Assembly (NCBI GenBank): GCA_001767195.1
Contig: MEKU01000089.1
Span: 31,873 to 75,614 of the forward strand
Direction of reading: 5' to 3'
DNA: 43,742 bases
Origin: Acidobacteria bacterium RIFCSPLOWO2_02_FULL_67_21
Lineage (GTDB): Bacteria > Acidobacteriota > Vicinamibacteria > Vicinamibacterales > UBA2999
The notes beneath the pieces are model-generated. The model saw only the letters and a list, made by a program, of their open reading frames with translations, had not been told where the DNA came from and did no database searches. Every line of letters begins with the position of its first letter. Position 1 is the stretch's first letter. A program made the position numbers and the translations under genes. Below are positions 32,514 to 41,313 of the stretch, piece after piece.

Positions 32514-35326
32514 TGGCGATGCGCACACGCGTTTGTGTTCCGTGGGTGGTTGCCGTGGCGATGGTGGCGCTGACGCAGGCGCCGCCCTCGGCGCAGAACC
32601 GCCGGTCCGAGGCGCCCGACATTCCGCGGCTGCCATTCGAGCGGTACACGCTGCCCAACGGGCTCACGGTGCTTCTGAGCCAGAACCGGCAGCTGCCGAT
32701 GGTCGCCGTCAACGTGTGGTACCACGTCGGTCCGGCCAACGAGGAGCCGGGACGGACCGGGTTCGCCCACCTGTTCGAGCACATGATGTTCCAGGGCTCG
32801 AAGCATACGCCCCCCGATTCCCACTTCCGTTTGCTCGAGGCCGCCGGCGCCAGCGGCGTCAACGGGACGACCGACTACGACCGCACCAATTACTTCGAGA
32901 CGGTGCCGTCCAATCAGGTGGAGCTCGCGCTCTGGCTCGAATCCGACCGCATGGGGTACCTGCTCGAGCAGATCGACGAGGCCGCGCTGGCGAACCAGCA
33001 GGACGTGGTCCGCAACGAGCGTCGTCAGAGCGTCGAGAATCAGCCGTACGGCCTGGCCGGCGAGGCGCTCGTCCAGACGCTGTTTCCGTCCGGACATCCG
33101 TACTACGGCGATGTGATCGGCTCGCATGCCGACATCCAGGCTGCCAGGCTGGGCGACGTGCGGCGGTTCTTCCGGCAGTACTACGCGCCCAACAACGCCA
33201 GCCTGGCGATCGTCGGCGACTTCGATCCGGCGGCGATGAAGCAGCTGGTGCAGAAATACTTCGGCACGCTGCGCCGCGGTCCGGCCGTCCCGCCGATCAG
33301 GGCGGTCACGCCCGGCATCACCTCCGAGCGCCGCCGGGTCGTCAACGCGCGCGTGCAGCTGCCACGGGTGTACATGGCATGGATGACGTCGCCGGCGTTC
33401 AAGCCGGGCGATGCGGAGGCGCGCCTCACGGCGGACATTCTTGGGGGCGGGCGATCGAGCCGGCTGTACAAGAAGCTGGTGTACGAGCTCCAGATCGCTC
33501 AGAACGTCGTGGCGTATCAGCAGTCGCTGCGGCTCGGATCGATCTTCCAGATCCTGGCGACGGCGCGTCCGGGCCACACGGCCGAGGAGCTGGAGAAGGC
33601 CATCGATGCGGAGCTCGTCGCGCTGCGCGCTCGCGCGCCCGATCCGGCCGAGGTGGTGCGCGCGCGTCACACGATCGAGACGAACCTCATCACGGGCGTG
33701 GAGCGGCTTGGCGGCCTCGCCAACCGGGCCAATCTCTACAACTACTACCTGGGGACGCCGGACTATCTCGAAAAGGACGTCCTGGCGCTGCGTGCGATCA
33801 CGCCGGATGGCGTCATGACGTTTGCGCGCCAGCAGCTGGGTCAGAACGCCCGCGTCGTGCTGCACGCGGTGCCGGGGCAGCCCGATCCGCTGCCGCAGGT
33901 GCCCACCCCGCCCACGCCGTCGCCTGCGGCGGGCGGCACCGAGTCGATCAACGCCGACGAGCCGTGGCGCGGCACGCCGCCGGCGCCATCGGCGGCCCGG
34001 CCGCTCGTGCTGCCTCCGCCGGCATCGGTGGAGCTCTCGAACGGGCTGACGCTCATTCTCAGTCAGCGCCCCGGCCTGCCGATCGTCGCCGCCAATCTCG
34101 TCCTGAAAGCGGGAAGCGAGGCGAACCCGATCGAGACGCCCGGGCTCGCCAGCTTCGCCGCCGCCATGCTCGATGAAGGCACGACGACGCGAAGCTCGCT
34201 CCAGATCGCGGACGAAGTGGCGCAGCTTGGCGGCGCGCTCGGCCCCGATACGGCGATGGACGCCACGACCGTGTCGGTGCGGTCGCTGGCCAAGAACTTT
34301 CCCGCGATGCTGGATCTGCTGGCGGACGTCGTCCTGCGCCCGTCGTTCCCCGCCGATGAGATCGAGCGCCAGCGGGCGAGCCGCCTCGCGCAGGTGCTGC
34401 AGCAGCGCGACAGCCCTCCGCAGATTGCGGCGCAGACGATGTCGATGGCGCTGTACGGTGCGAGGCATCCGTACGGCTACGCGGAGATCGGGACCGAGGG
34501 ATCGATCAAGACGACCTCACGGGGCGACCTTGTGGCGTTCTGGAAGGAACACTTCATGCCGAACGAGGCGGCGCTGGTGGTGGCCGGCGACATCTCCATG
34601 GCGGAGCTGCGGGCCCTCGCGGAAAAGGCGTTGGGCGCCTGGCCGCGCGGAACGCCGCAGCGCCGCGCGCCGGGCGCCCCGGCCACGACCGCCGCGCGTC
34701 TGGTCATCGTCGACAAGCCCGGCAGCCCTCAGACGCAGGTGCGGGTCGCCACCATCGGCGTGCCGCGATCGACGCGCGACTTCCGGCCTCTTCAGGTGAT
34801 GAACCTGATTCTGGGCGGCAGCTTTTCGAGCCGGATCAACATGAACCTGCGCGAGCAGCACGGCTACACGTACGGCGCAAACTCGCAGTTCGTGTTCCGC
34901 CGGCACGCGGGTCCGTTTGCCGTCGCGGCGGGCGTGCGCACCGATGTCACGGCGCCGGCGGTGAGCGAGATCTTCAAGGAGATCCGCGCGATGCTGGAGA
35001 GCCCGCCGACGCCCGATGAAATCGGCCGGGCCAAGGCCTCGTTGACCGATTCGCTGGCCAGCGCGTTCGAGACGCGCACGAGCGCCGTCAACAATCTCTC
35101 GAACGTCTTCATCTACGACCTGGGGCTCGACTACTACACGAGGTTTGCGGCCGAGGTGCAGGCGGTGACGGCCGAGCAGGCGCTGGCGGTCGCGCGCCGG
35201 TATCTGGTGCCGGAGCGGCTGGTGGTGATTGCGGTCGGCGACCGCGCGGCCATCGAGGCGGAGCTCGTGAAGCTCGGCCTCGGCGCTGTCGAAATTCGGG
35301 ATCCCGACGGGCGGCCGGTCAGCTAG
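32513..35326 (+). CDS. Exported two-module M16 zinc metallopeptidase
   Basis: A 937-residue protein with a signal peptide (VCVPWVVAVAMVALTQAPPSAQ) and two insulinase-like halves. The first, about residues 45-470, has the inverted zinc motif HLFEH and the downstream Glu in VRNERRQ. The second, about 500-925, has the same fold (LSNGLTLILSQRPGLPIVAANLV, GGSFSSRINMNLREQHGYTYGA) but no HxxEH, as in family members where it only helps bind the peptide. It is linked to the glycosylase by a TAATG overlap. The substrate is unknown; periplasmic peptide degradation is likely. Confidence 0.9.
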   Translation: MAMRTRVCVPWVVAVAMVALTQAPPSAQNRRSEAPDIPRLPFERYTLPNGLTVLLSQNRQLPMVAVNVWYHVGPANEEPGRTGFAHLFEHMMFQGSKHTPPDSHFRLLEAAGASGVNGTTDYDRTNYFETVPSNQVELALWLESDRMGYLLEQIDEAALANQQDVVRNERRQSVENQPYGLAGEALVQTLFPSGHPYYGDVIGSHADIQAARLGDVRRFFRQYYAPNNASLAIVGDFDPAAMKQLVQKYFGTLRRGPAVPPIRAVTPGITSERRRVVNARVQLPRVYMAWMTSPAFKPGDAEARLTADILGGGRSSRLYKKLVYELQIAQNVVAYQQSLRLGSIFQILATARPGHTAEELEKAIDAELVALRARAPDPAEVVRARHTIETNLITGVERLGGLANRANLYNYYLGTPDYLEKDVLALRAITPDGVMTFARQQLGQNARVVLHAVPGQPDPLPQVPTPPTPSPAAGGTESINADEPWRGTPPAPSAARPLVLPPPASVELSNGLTLILSQRPGLPIVAANLVLKAGSEANPIETPGLASFAAAMLDEGTTTRSSLQIADEVAQLGGALGPDTAMDATTVSVRSLAKNFPAMLDLLADVVLRPSFPADEIERQRASRLAQVLQQRDSPPQIAAQTMSMALYGARHPYGYAEIGTEGSIKTTSRGDLVAFWKEHFMPNEAALVVAGDISMAELRALAEKALGAWPRGTPQRRAPGAPATTAARLVIVDKPGSPQTQVRVATIGVPRSTRDFRPLQVMNLILGGSFSSRINMNLREQHGYTYGANSQFVFRRHAGPFAVAAGVRTDVTAPAVSEIFKEIRAMLESPPTPDEIGRAKASLTDSLASAFETRTSAVNNLSNVFIYDLGLDYYTRFAAEVQAVTAEQALAVARRYLVPERLVVIAVGDRAAIEAELVKLGLGAVEIRDPDGRPVS

Positions 35327-35344
35327 CCATCAGTCGGCGCGGGT

Positions 35345-35374
35345 TGATAAAATCGGACTTAAGCAGTCGGATAT
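35345..35374 (+). promoter_or_regulatory. Candidate Rrf2/IscR-like operator and promoter of cysM
   Basis: GACT-TAAGC-AGTC (35356-35368) is an inverted repeat continued by GGATAT, resembling the right half of the IscR type 1 consensus. TAAAAT (35348-35353) fits a -10 box and would place transcription start inside it, 13 bases before the cysM ATG at 35373. No good -35 box was found. It suggests control by sulfur or iron-sulfur status. Confidence 0.45.
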
Positions 35375-36320
35375 GCCAGCCGTTACCCCGGGATTGCCCC
35401 GTACCGCGTCGTCCATCATCGAGCTCATCGGCAACACGCCGCTCGTGCGGCTGCCGGGCTTCGAGGACGGCCTGCGCAACGTGGAGCTGTGGGCAAAGGC
35501 CGAATGGCGCAATCCGGGCGGCTCGGTGAAGGACCGCGCGGCCGCCCGCATGATTCAGGACGGCGAGCGCTCCGGCGCGCTGACGCGCGACAAGATCATC
35601 CTCGATGCGACCTCCGGCAACACCGGCATCGCGTACGCGATGATCGGCGCGGCGCGCGGCTATCGCGTCCGGCTCTGCGTGCCGTCCAATGTCACGCCGG
35701 AGCGCAAGCGGATCCTGAAGGCGTACGGCGCCGAGATCGTCTTCACCGATCCGATGCAGGGGTCCGACGGTGCGATCCTCCGTACGAAGGCGATGTACGC
35801 GGCCGACCCCGACCTGTATTTTTATCCGGACCAGTACAACAATCCCGGCAACTGGCGCGCCCATTACGACACGACCGCGCCGGAGATCCTCGAGCAGACC
35901 GAGGGACGGCTCACGCACTTCGTCGCGGGCCTCGGCACGAGCGGCACGTTCATCGGCGTCGGCCGTCGGCTGCGCGAGCACAACCCGTCCATACGGCTGA
36001 TCTCGGTACAGCCCGATTCGCCGCTGCACGGGCTCGAAGGGCTGAAGCACATGGCGACGGCGATCGTGCCGGGCATCTACGATCCGGCGCTCGCCGACGA
36101 CGATCTGGCCGTCGGCACGGAGGAGGCGTTCGAGCTGACACGGCAGCTGGCGCGCGCCGGGCTGTTCGTGGGGATCTCGAGCGGCGCGAATCTCGCGGGG
36201 GCCTTGCGCGTGGCGCGCAGCGTGTCCAACGCCGTCATCGTCGTCGTCTTCTGCGACGGAGGGGAGAAATACCTGACGGAGCGCTTCTGGGGCGAGACTC
36301 CGGAGGGGGGCGGGCGATAA
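35373..36320 (+). CDS. cysM: O-phosphoserine or O-acetylserine sulfhydrylase, CysM type
   Basis: A 315-residue PLP enzyme. IGNTPLVRLPG begins the fold, Lys53 in NPGGSVKDRAA binds PLP, TSGNTGIAYAM holds the substrate loop, GLGTSGTFIGVGR binds the cofactor phosphate, and SSGANLAGALR follows. Immediate linkage (TAATG overlap) to a JAMM protease and a CysO-like carrier points to the mycobacterial-type CysM, which joins the sulfur of a carrier-protein thiocarboxylate to activated serine. That substrate choice is inference. Confidence 0.9.
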   Translation: MPAVTPGLPRTASSIIELIGNTPLVRLPGFEDGLRNVELWAKAEWRNPGGSVKDRAAARMIQDGERSGALTRDKIILDATSGNTGIAYAMIGAARGYRVRLCVPSNVTPERKRILKAYGAEIVFTDPMQGSDGAILRTKAMYAADPDLYFYPDQYNNPGNWRAHYDTTAPEILEQTEGRLTHFVAGLGTSGTFIGVGRRLREHNPSIRLISVQPDSPLHGLEGLKHMATAIVPGIYDPALADDDLAVGTEEAFELTRQLARAGLFVGISSGANLAGALRVARSVSNAVIVVVFCDGGEKYLTERFWGETPEGGGR

Positions 36321-36784
36321 TGGCGCTTCGCCTGGATGGCGGCGTGGCGGCGGCGATCCGGCGGCACGGGGCCGAGACCTACCCCGACGAGTGCTGCGGG
36401 GCGCTCATCGGGCGGGATGGCGCCGTGGTGGCCACCTACGCGCTGCCGAATACGACCGAGGAGGGCCCGCGGCGCCGGTTCCGGATCCGCCCGCAGGATT
36501 ACCGCGACGCGGAGCGGCAGGCGTCGGCGGCCGGCGCCGAGCTGCTCGGGTTCTACCATTCACACCCGGATCATCCTGCCCGTCCGTCGCAGTACGATCT
36601 GGATCACGCGTGGCCGTTTTTTTCGTATGTGATTGTTTCGGTCCGTGCCGGCGCTCCGGAGGCGATGACCTCCTGGCGCCTGCGCGACGACCGCTCCGCC
36701 TTCGACCAGGAAGAACTGACCTATGAACACGATTCACATCCCGACGCCGCTGCGACCGTTCACAGACAAGAAGGAATCGGTTGA
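36320..36784 (+). CDS. mec: JAMM/MPN+ metalloprotease, Mec+-like
   Basis: A 154-residue M67-type zinc peptidase. Glu24 in YPDECCGALIG and the HSHP-x7-S-x2-D core (His80, His82, Ser90, Asp93 in HSHPDHPARPSQYDLD) form the complete JAMM site. In Mycobacterium tuberculosis Mec+ frees cysteine from the carrier CysO. Here the next gene encodes a CysO domain fused to other enzymes, so this protease may also cut after the carrier's internal Gly-Gly. The last 20 codons (to 36784) overlap the start of that gene by 62 bp in another frame, an unusually long overlap. Confidence 0.88.
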   Translation: MALRLDGGVAAAIRRHGAETYPDECCGALIGRDGAVVATYALPNTTEEGPRRRFRIRPQDYRDAERQASAAGAELLGFYHSHPDHPARPSQYDLDHAWPFFSYVIVSVRAGAPEAMTSWRLRDDRSAFDQEELTYEHDSHPDAAATVHRQEGIG

Positions 36785-38198
36785 GGTCAGCGGCGGCACC
36801 GTCGGCGAGCTCCTGGCCGACCTGACCCGCCGGTACGACGGGCTTCGCAAGCACCTGTATACCGATGAGGGCAAGCTGCGGAACTTCGTCAACGTCTATC
36901 TGAACGACGAGGACATCCGCTACCTGCAGCGCGAGCAGACGCCGGTCAAGCCGGGCGATTCGCTCAGCATCGTGCCGTCGGTCGCCGGCGGCGCGCCGAC
37001 GGTGACGACGCCGCCCGAGGCCGAAAAGGCCTCGGCGCGCGCGGTGCCCGATCTGTCGCAGGACGAAATCAAGCGGTACAGCCGTCACCTGATCATGCCG
37101 GAGGTCGGCATGGACGGCCAGCGGAAGCTCAAGGCCGGCAGCGTGCTGTGCATCGGCGCCGGCGGGCTCGGGTCGCCTGCGGCGATGTACCTGGCTGCCG
37201 CCGGCCTCGGCCGCATCGGCATCGTCGACTTCGACGTGGTCGATTTCAGCAATCTTCAGCGGCAGCTCCTGCACGGCACGCCCGACGTCGGCCGATCCAA
37301 GCTGGATTCGGCGAGGGACCGCCTGCGGACCCTCAACCCGCACGTGCACGTTGACACGTACGACACGTCGTTGTCCTCGGAGAACGCGTTGGAACTGTTC
37401 GAGCCGTACGACGTCATTCTCGACGGCACCGACAACTTCCCGACGCGCTATCTCGTGAACGATGCGTGCGTCCTCAGCGGAAAGCCGAACGCCTACGGCA
37501 GCATCTTCCGGTTCGAGGGGCAGGCGTCGGTGTTCGCGGCCAGGAACGGGCCGTGCTACCGGTGCCTCTATCCCGAGCCGCCGCCGCCGGGGCTCGTCCC
37601 GAGCTGCGCGGAAGGCGGCGTGCTGGGGGTGTTGCCCGGCATCATCGGCGTCATCCAGGCCACCGAGACAATCAAGCTGATTCTCGGCGTCGGCGAGCCG
37701 CTCATCGGCCGCTTCCTCGTGTACGACGCGCTGCGGATGCGGTTCCGGGAGCTGAAGCTGCGGAAGGACCCCGAGTGCCCGGTGTGCGGGACGAACCGGA
37801 CCGTCACGAAGCTCATCGACTACGAGCAGTTCTGCGGTCTTCGCCCGGCGTCGGAGGTGCAGGCGGGCGCGCCGGCCGACGACTGGGAGATCACGGCGAC
37901 CGAGCTGAAGCGGCGGCTGGACGCCGGCGACGATCTGCTGATTCTCGACGTCCGCGAGCCGAACGAATATCAAATCAACCGGATTGCCGGCTCGACGCTG
38001 ATTCCGCTCGGCGAGCTGCCGCGGCGGTACCAGGAGCTCGATCCCAGCCGCGAGATCATCACGCAGTGCAAGGTGGGGGCGCGGAGCGCCCGGGCGGCGG
38101 AGTTCCTGCACTCAGTCGGCTTCACGAAGGTCAAGAACCTGCGGGGCGGCATCGTCGAGTGGATCGACCAGGTCGACCCGTCGCAGCCGAAGTACTGA
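36723..38198 (+). CDS. Fusion of CysO sulfur carrier, MoeZ-type E1 enzyme and rhodanese
   Basis: A 491-residue protein with three parts. Residues 1-90 are a complete ubiquitin-like sulfur carrier close to mycobacterial CysO (FVNVYLNDEDIRYL, ending SIVPSVAGG with Gly89-Gly90). A linker of about 20 residues leads to an E1-like adenylating domain: GAGGLGSP (145-152), FSNLQRQLLH, the catalytic Cys295 in PSCAEGGVLG, and zinc pairs C278/C281 and C352/C355. The rhodanese domain at about 388-485 has active Cys449 in CKVGARS. Adenylation needs a free carrier C-terminus, so cleavage after Gly90 is expected, perhaps by the adjacent JAMM protease. Its TGA stop touches a palindromic element. Confidence 0.92.
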   Translation: MNTIHIPTPLRPFTDKKESVEVSGGTVGELLADLTRRYDGLRKHLYTDEGKLRNFVNVYLNDEDIRYLQREQTPVKPGDSLSIVPSVAGGAPTVTTPPEAEKASARAVPDLSQDEIKRYSRHLIMPEVGMDGQRKLKAGSVLCIGAGGLGSPAAMYLAAAGLGRIGIVDFDVVDFSNLQRQLLHGTPDVGRSKLDSARDRLRTLNPHVHVDTYDTSLSSENALELFEPYDVILDGTDNFPTRYLVNDACVLSGKPNAYGSIFRFEGQASVFAARNGPCYRCLYPEPPPPGLVPSCAEGGVLGVLPGIIGVIQATETIKLILGVGEPLIGRFLVYDALRMRFRELKLRKDPECPVCGTNRTVTKLIDYEQFCGLRPASEVQAGAPADDWEITATELKRRLDAGDDLLILDVREPNEYQINRIAGSTLIPLGELPRRYQELDPSREIITQCKVGARSARAAEFLHSVGFTKVKNLRGGIVEWIDQVDPSQPKY

Positions 38199-38284
38199 AA
38201 TGGGGTCGGAGGTCATTTTTCGAGGACACTCCGGCATGCGGCAGTGATCTGAGTGTCCTCTAAAAATGACCTCCGACCCCATTT
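38198..38284. repeat. Palindromic element, GGGGTC family, copy 2
   Basis: Two 34-bp arms (38198-38231 and 38251-38284) differ at one position; the loop has 19 bases. The outer 14 bases, AAATGGGGTCGGAG, match the other family copies. It fills the gap between the fusion gene and the cysteine desulfurase and contains the desulfurase ATG (38266-38268) in its right arm. Confidence 0.94.
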
Positions 38285-39450
38285 ATCTCGACTACCACGC
38301 GACGACGCCCGTCGATCCACGGGTGCTCGACGCGATGCTGCCGTACTTCACCGAGCGGTTCGGCAACGCGGCCAGCCGCAGTCACCCATTCGGGTGGGCG
38401 GCGAAGGAGGCGGTGGAGGAGGCGCGGGCGCAGGTCGCCGCGCTCATCGGCGCGGCCGGGCGGGACATCGTCTTTACGAGCGGGGCCACCGAGTCCAACA
38501 ACCTGGCAATCAAAGGGGTGGTCGACGCCTATCGCCCAAAGGGCGACCACGTCATCACGTGCGTTACGGAGCACCATTCCGTGCTCGACACCTGCCGGCA
38601 CCTCGAGCAGCGCGGCACGCGCGTGACATATCTGCCGGTCCAGGCGGATGGCCGCCTCCGTCTCGACGAGCTGGAGGCCGCCATCATCCCCGGCACGATT
38701 CTGATCAGCATCATGGCCGCCAACAACGAGATTGGCGTCCTGCAGCCGGTCGAGGCGATCGGGGCCGTGGCCAAAGAACGCGGCATCCTGTTTCATACCG
38801 ACGCCGCACAGGCAGCCGGGAAGATCGACATCGATGTCACAGCCGTCCAGGCGGATCTCGTCTCGCTGACCGCTCACAAGCTGTACGGCCCGAAAGGCGT
38901 AGGAGCGCTCTACGTCCGCCGACGCGCGCCGCAGGTTGCGCTCACCGAGCAGGTCAACGGAGGAGGCCATGAACGGGGCCTGCGATCCGGCACCCTGAAC
39001 GTTCCCGGCATCGTCGGGTTCGGCAGGGCGGCGGCGCTGTGCCGGGACGACATGCCGGCCGAGGGCGCCCGTCTCGCGGCGCTTCGCGATCGCCTGCTGG
39101 CCGCGCTGCGGCATGAGCTCGACGACATTCAGGTGAACGGGTCGCTGGAGCACCGGCTCCCCCAGAATCTGAACGTCAGCTTTGGCGGGATCGAAGGCGA
39201 GTCGTTGCTGATGGCGTTGAACGAGGTGGCCGTTTCATCCGGGGCGGCCTGCACGTCGGCAAGCCGGGAACCCTCCCATGTACTGAAGGCAATCGGCCGG
39301 GATGCCGATCTGGGCGCCGCCTCCATCCGGTTCGGACTCGGGCGCTGGACGACGGCGGATGAAGTCGAGTTCGCGGCAGGGTATGTCGCGCGGCTGGTCC
39401 GGCAGTTGCGGGAAATATCACCGCTGAGGGAAGCCTCCTCGTCACGGTGA
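38266..39450 (+). CDS. iscS: Cysteine desulfurase
   Basis: A 394-residue class V PLP enzyme that takes sulfur from cysteine as a persulfide. [14 protein letters not shown] starts the fold, [13 protein letters not shown] follows, Lys205 in [11 protein letters not shown] holds PLP, and Cys329 in [10 protein letters not shown] carries the persulfide. It directly follows the rhodanese fusion, which it may supply with sulfur. Its start codon and first residues MTSDPIY come from the palindromic element; no clear ribosome binding site is seen. An iron-sulfur cluster role is equally possible, since no iscU lies beside it. Confidence 0.91.
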   Translation: MTSDPIYLDYHATTPVDPRVLDAMLPYFTERFGNAASRSHPFGWAAKEAVEEARAQVAALIGAAGRDIVFTSGATESNNLAIKGVVDAYRPKGDHVITCVTEHHSVLDTCRHLEQRGTRVTYLPVQADGRLRLDELEAAIIPGTILISIMAANNEIGVLQPVEAIGAVAKERGILFHTDAAQAAGKIDIDVTAVQADLVSLTAHKLYGPKGVGALYVRRRAPQVALTEQVNGGGHERGLRSGTLNVPGIVGFGRAAALCRDDMPAEGARLAALRDRLLAALRHELDDIQVNGSLEHRLPQNLNVSFGGIEGESLLMALNEVAVSSGAACTSASREPSHVLKAIGRDADLGAASIRFGLGRWTTADEVEFAAGYVARLVRQLREISPLREASSSR

Positions 39451-39537
39451 ACGGTTTTTCAGGCCGTTTACGGCACGGGCCGTTGGTACGAAGAATGGAA
39501 CTCCAGCTAAGGGTGACGCAGGGGCGTCTCAACTGAC

Positions 39538-39951
39538 ATGGCAAACAGGTGGGCTCGGTCGGCAGCGCTGGCGGTGTTTGCGGCGATCTGCGCCTCTGCA
39601 GGGATTGCCGCCGCAGGTGAGCCGGCCGGGGGCCAGGCTGTGACCCTGCCGGCCCCGATCGATGTCAGCCGCCTCCCCATCGACCTCGAGCGGGTTTACC
39701 GGGAGCTCCGCCCGTCGACCGTCCGCGAGGAGCGCGACGCGCTCAACCTTCGCTACTTCGTGGATGTCTACGGCCAGTCACCGCGGATCGAGCTCTTCGG
39801 GCCGGACGCCAACCTGACGAGCGGGCCGGTGCCGTATGGCGGCCCGACGCACCGCGATATGCTCGAGCAGATGACGCCGAAGGAGTTCCGCGCGCCTGCC
39901 GCCGACTTCAGCGCCCTCCTCTCGTGGCTCGCCGAGCGGCTGCAGAAATAG
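39538..39951 (+). CDS. Uncharacterised exported protein
   Basis: I do not recognise this 137-residue protein. It has a signal peptide (RSAALAVFAAICASAGIAAAG). The mature part starts with a Pro-rich stretch and contains LERVYRELRPST, LRYFVDVYGQSPRIELFGPD, PYGGPTHRDML and an amphipathic C-terminal helix FSALLSWLAERLQK. No cysteines occur in the mature part. It is followed six bases later by mqnD. Role unknown. Confidence 0.72.
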   Translation: MANRWARSAALAVFAAICASAGIAAAGEPAGGQAVTLPAPIDVSRLPIDLERVYRELRPSTVREERDALNLRYFVDVYGQSPRIELFGPDANLTSGPVPYGGPTHRDMLEQMTPKEFRAPAADFSALLSWLAERLQK

Positions 39952-39957
39952 TCCTTC

Positions 39958-40782
39958 ATGAAAATCACGGTTGCGCACAGTCCGGATTCTGACGATGCCT
40001 TCATGCATTACGGCCTTGCGAGCGGCAAGGTCCCGACCGGAGGCCTCGAGTTCGCCCATTTGCTCGCAGATATCGAGACGCTGAACCAGGCGGCGTTCGA
40101 GGGCAAGTACGAGGTCAGTGCGGTGTCCTTTCACGCGTACGCGCACCTCACGGACAAGTACCTGCTCCTGCCGCACGGGTCGAGCATGGGAGACGGCTAC
40201 GGTCCGATTGTGGTTGCACGCGCCGACGGGCCTTCGTCCCTCGACGGGGTCACGGTCGCGATTCCCGGGACGCTCACGACCGCGTTCCTGGCCTTGCGGA
40301 TCTACGACCCCGGCGTCCAGTGCGTCGTCATGCCGTTCGACCGGATTCAGGACGCCGTTCGAAGCGGCGAGGTGGCGGCCGGCCTGCTGATTCACGAAGG
40401 GCAGCTCACGTATCAGGACGAGGGTCTGAAGAAGATCGTCGATCTTGGTGAATGGTGGGCCGATCGCACGGGCGGGCTGCCGCTGCCGCTCGGCGGAAAC
40501 GTGATCCGCCGCGATCTCGGACCCGCGATGGTCGAGACCGTCTCACGACTCCTTCACGAGAGCATCGCGTACGCGCTCTCCCATCGTCAGGAAGCGCTCG
40601 ACTACGCGCTGCAGTTCGGCAGGGGCCTCGATCGCGACAAGGCGGATCGCTTCGTCGGGATGTACGTCAACGAGCTGACCCTGGACTACGGCGACCGCGG
40701 CCGCACCGCCGTCCGGCGCCTGTTCGCCGAAGCGGCGCAGAAGCGCCTGATCCCGGATGTGCAGGTCGAATTCAGCGCCTGA
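39958..40782 (+). CDS. mqnD: 1,4-dihydroxy-6-naphthoate synthase-like protein (MqnD/MqnA family)
   Basis: A 274-residue periplasmic-binding-protein-like fold of the futalosine route to menaquinone. The N-terminus ITVAHSPDSDDAFMHYGLAS matches the MqnD pattern S-P-x-x-D-D-x-F. SAVSFHAYAHL, GPIVVAR, VAIPGTLTTAFLALR, and LPLGGNVIRRDL with a hinge-like LIHEGQLTY are also present. MqnD cleaves cyclic de-hypoxanthine futalosine; MqnA, the related dehydratase, cannot be fully excluded. No other mqn gene is in the window. The TGA stop lies at the edge of a palindrome. Confidence 0.82.
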   Translation: MKITVAHSPDSDDAFMHYGLASGKVPTGGLEFAHLLADIETLNQAAFEGKYEVSAVSFHAYAHLTDKYLLLPHGSSMGDGYGPIVVARADGPSSLDGVTVAIPGTLTTAFLALRIYDPGVQCVVMPFDRIQDAVRSGEVAAGLLIHEGQLTYQDEGLKKIVDLGEWWADRTGGLPLPLGGNVIRRDLGPAMVETVSRLLHESIAYALSHRQEALDYALQFGRGLDRDKADRFVGMYVNELTLDYGDRGRTAVRRLFAEAAQKRLIPDVQVEFSA

Positions 40783-40806
40783 AAAATGGGGTCAGACCCC
40801 ATTTTT
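40782..40806. terminator. Perfect palindrome of the GGGGTC family acting as a two-way terminator
   Basis: A 25-bp palindrome (12-bp arms around one base) reads AAAAATGGGGTC-A and its complement, ending in TTTTT on both strands. It lies between convergent mqnD and the cupin gene, the ideal place for a bidirectional intrinsic terminator. It is the third and shortest copy of the GGGGTC family. Confidence 0.8.
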
Positions 40807-40814
40807 CACCGGCT

Positions 40815-41285
40815 TCAGCCCGGAAACTTCACCAGCACGTAGGTAATGTGCTGCCCGCGCGGCACCAGGAAGCTGTGCGGCACTCCGGGCGGGATGTGAA
40901 GCACGTCGCCGGCGCCGAGCGGATGGCGCTCGCCCCCCTCGATGCCGGTGCCGAGAAATTCTCCGCGCCCCCCTCCTGCCCGCATCCCGATCATCCTGCC
41001 GCCCAGGAGCAGGATCCCCTGCCCGCTCTGCACGATGACCACGTCCACGATGTTGTCGTGCTGTTCGGGCACGCCGTCGGCGTCGCGGAAGAGCAGGCGG
41101 AATCGATGATCGCCGTAGTCGGCGAGCGTTTCACGCGCCGAATGGTCGGCGCCGACGCGCGTCGAGAGCGCGGCGTCACGCCGCTTCAACTCGGCAGATG
41201 ACCACATGCCGAAGCCGGGCGGGTCCGCGGCGCGGGCGGGAAGAGCGAGCAGGGCGACCGTCAGCACAAGAAGAGCCTTCTTCAT
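40815..41285 (-). CDS. Exported cupin-domain protein
   Basis: A 156-residue protein with a signal peptide (MKKALLVLTVALLALPARA) and a cupin fold: EQHDNIVDVVIVQSGQGILLLGG, then GERHPLGAGDVLHIPPGVPHSFLV. His residues in the second motif could bind a metal. Periplasmic cupins of this kind often act on small molecules, but the substrate is unknown. It is followed on the same strand, upstream, by a GlcG-like gene 28 bp away and may share its transcript. Confidence 0.83.
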   Translation of the reverse strand: MKKALLVLTVALLALPARAADPPGFGMWSSAELKRRDAALSTRVGADHSARETLADYGDHRFRLLFRDADGVPEQHDNIVDVVIVQSGQGILLLGGRMIGMRAGGGRGEFLGTGIEGGERHPLGAGDVLHIPPGVPHSFLVPRGQHITYVLVKFPG

Positions 41286-41313
41286 GGAGCATTCCTTCGG
41301 GCGTTCGCGACGC

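Noticed and set aside
32114-34468. A 784-codon minus-strand open frame inside the M16 peptidase
   Set aside because: It is a shadow of a gene with clear HLFEH and repeat-domain motifs; the translation is rich in Arg and His.
39451-39537. Possible terminator after iscS
   Set aside because: GGCCGT and ACGGGCC can pair only imperfectly and no T-run follows.
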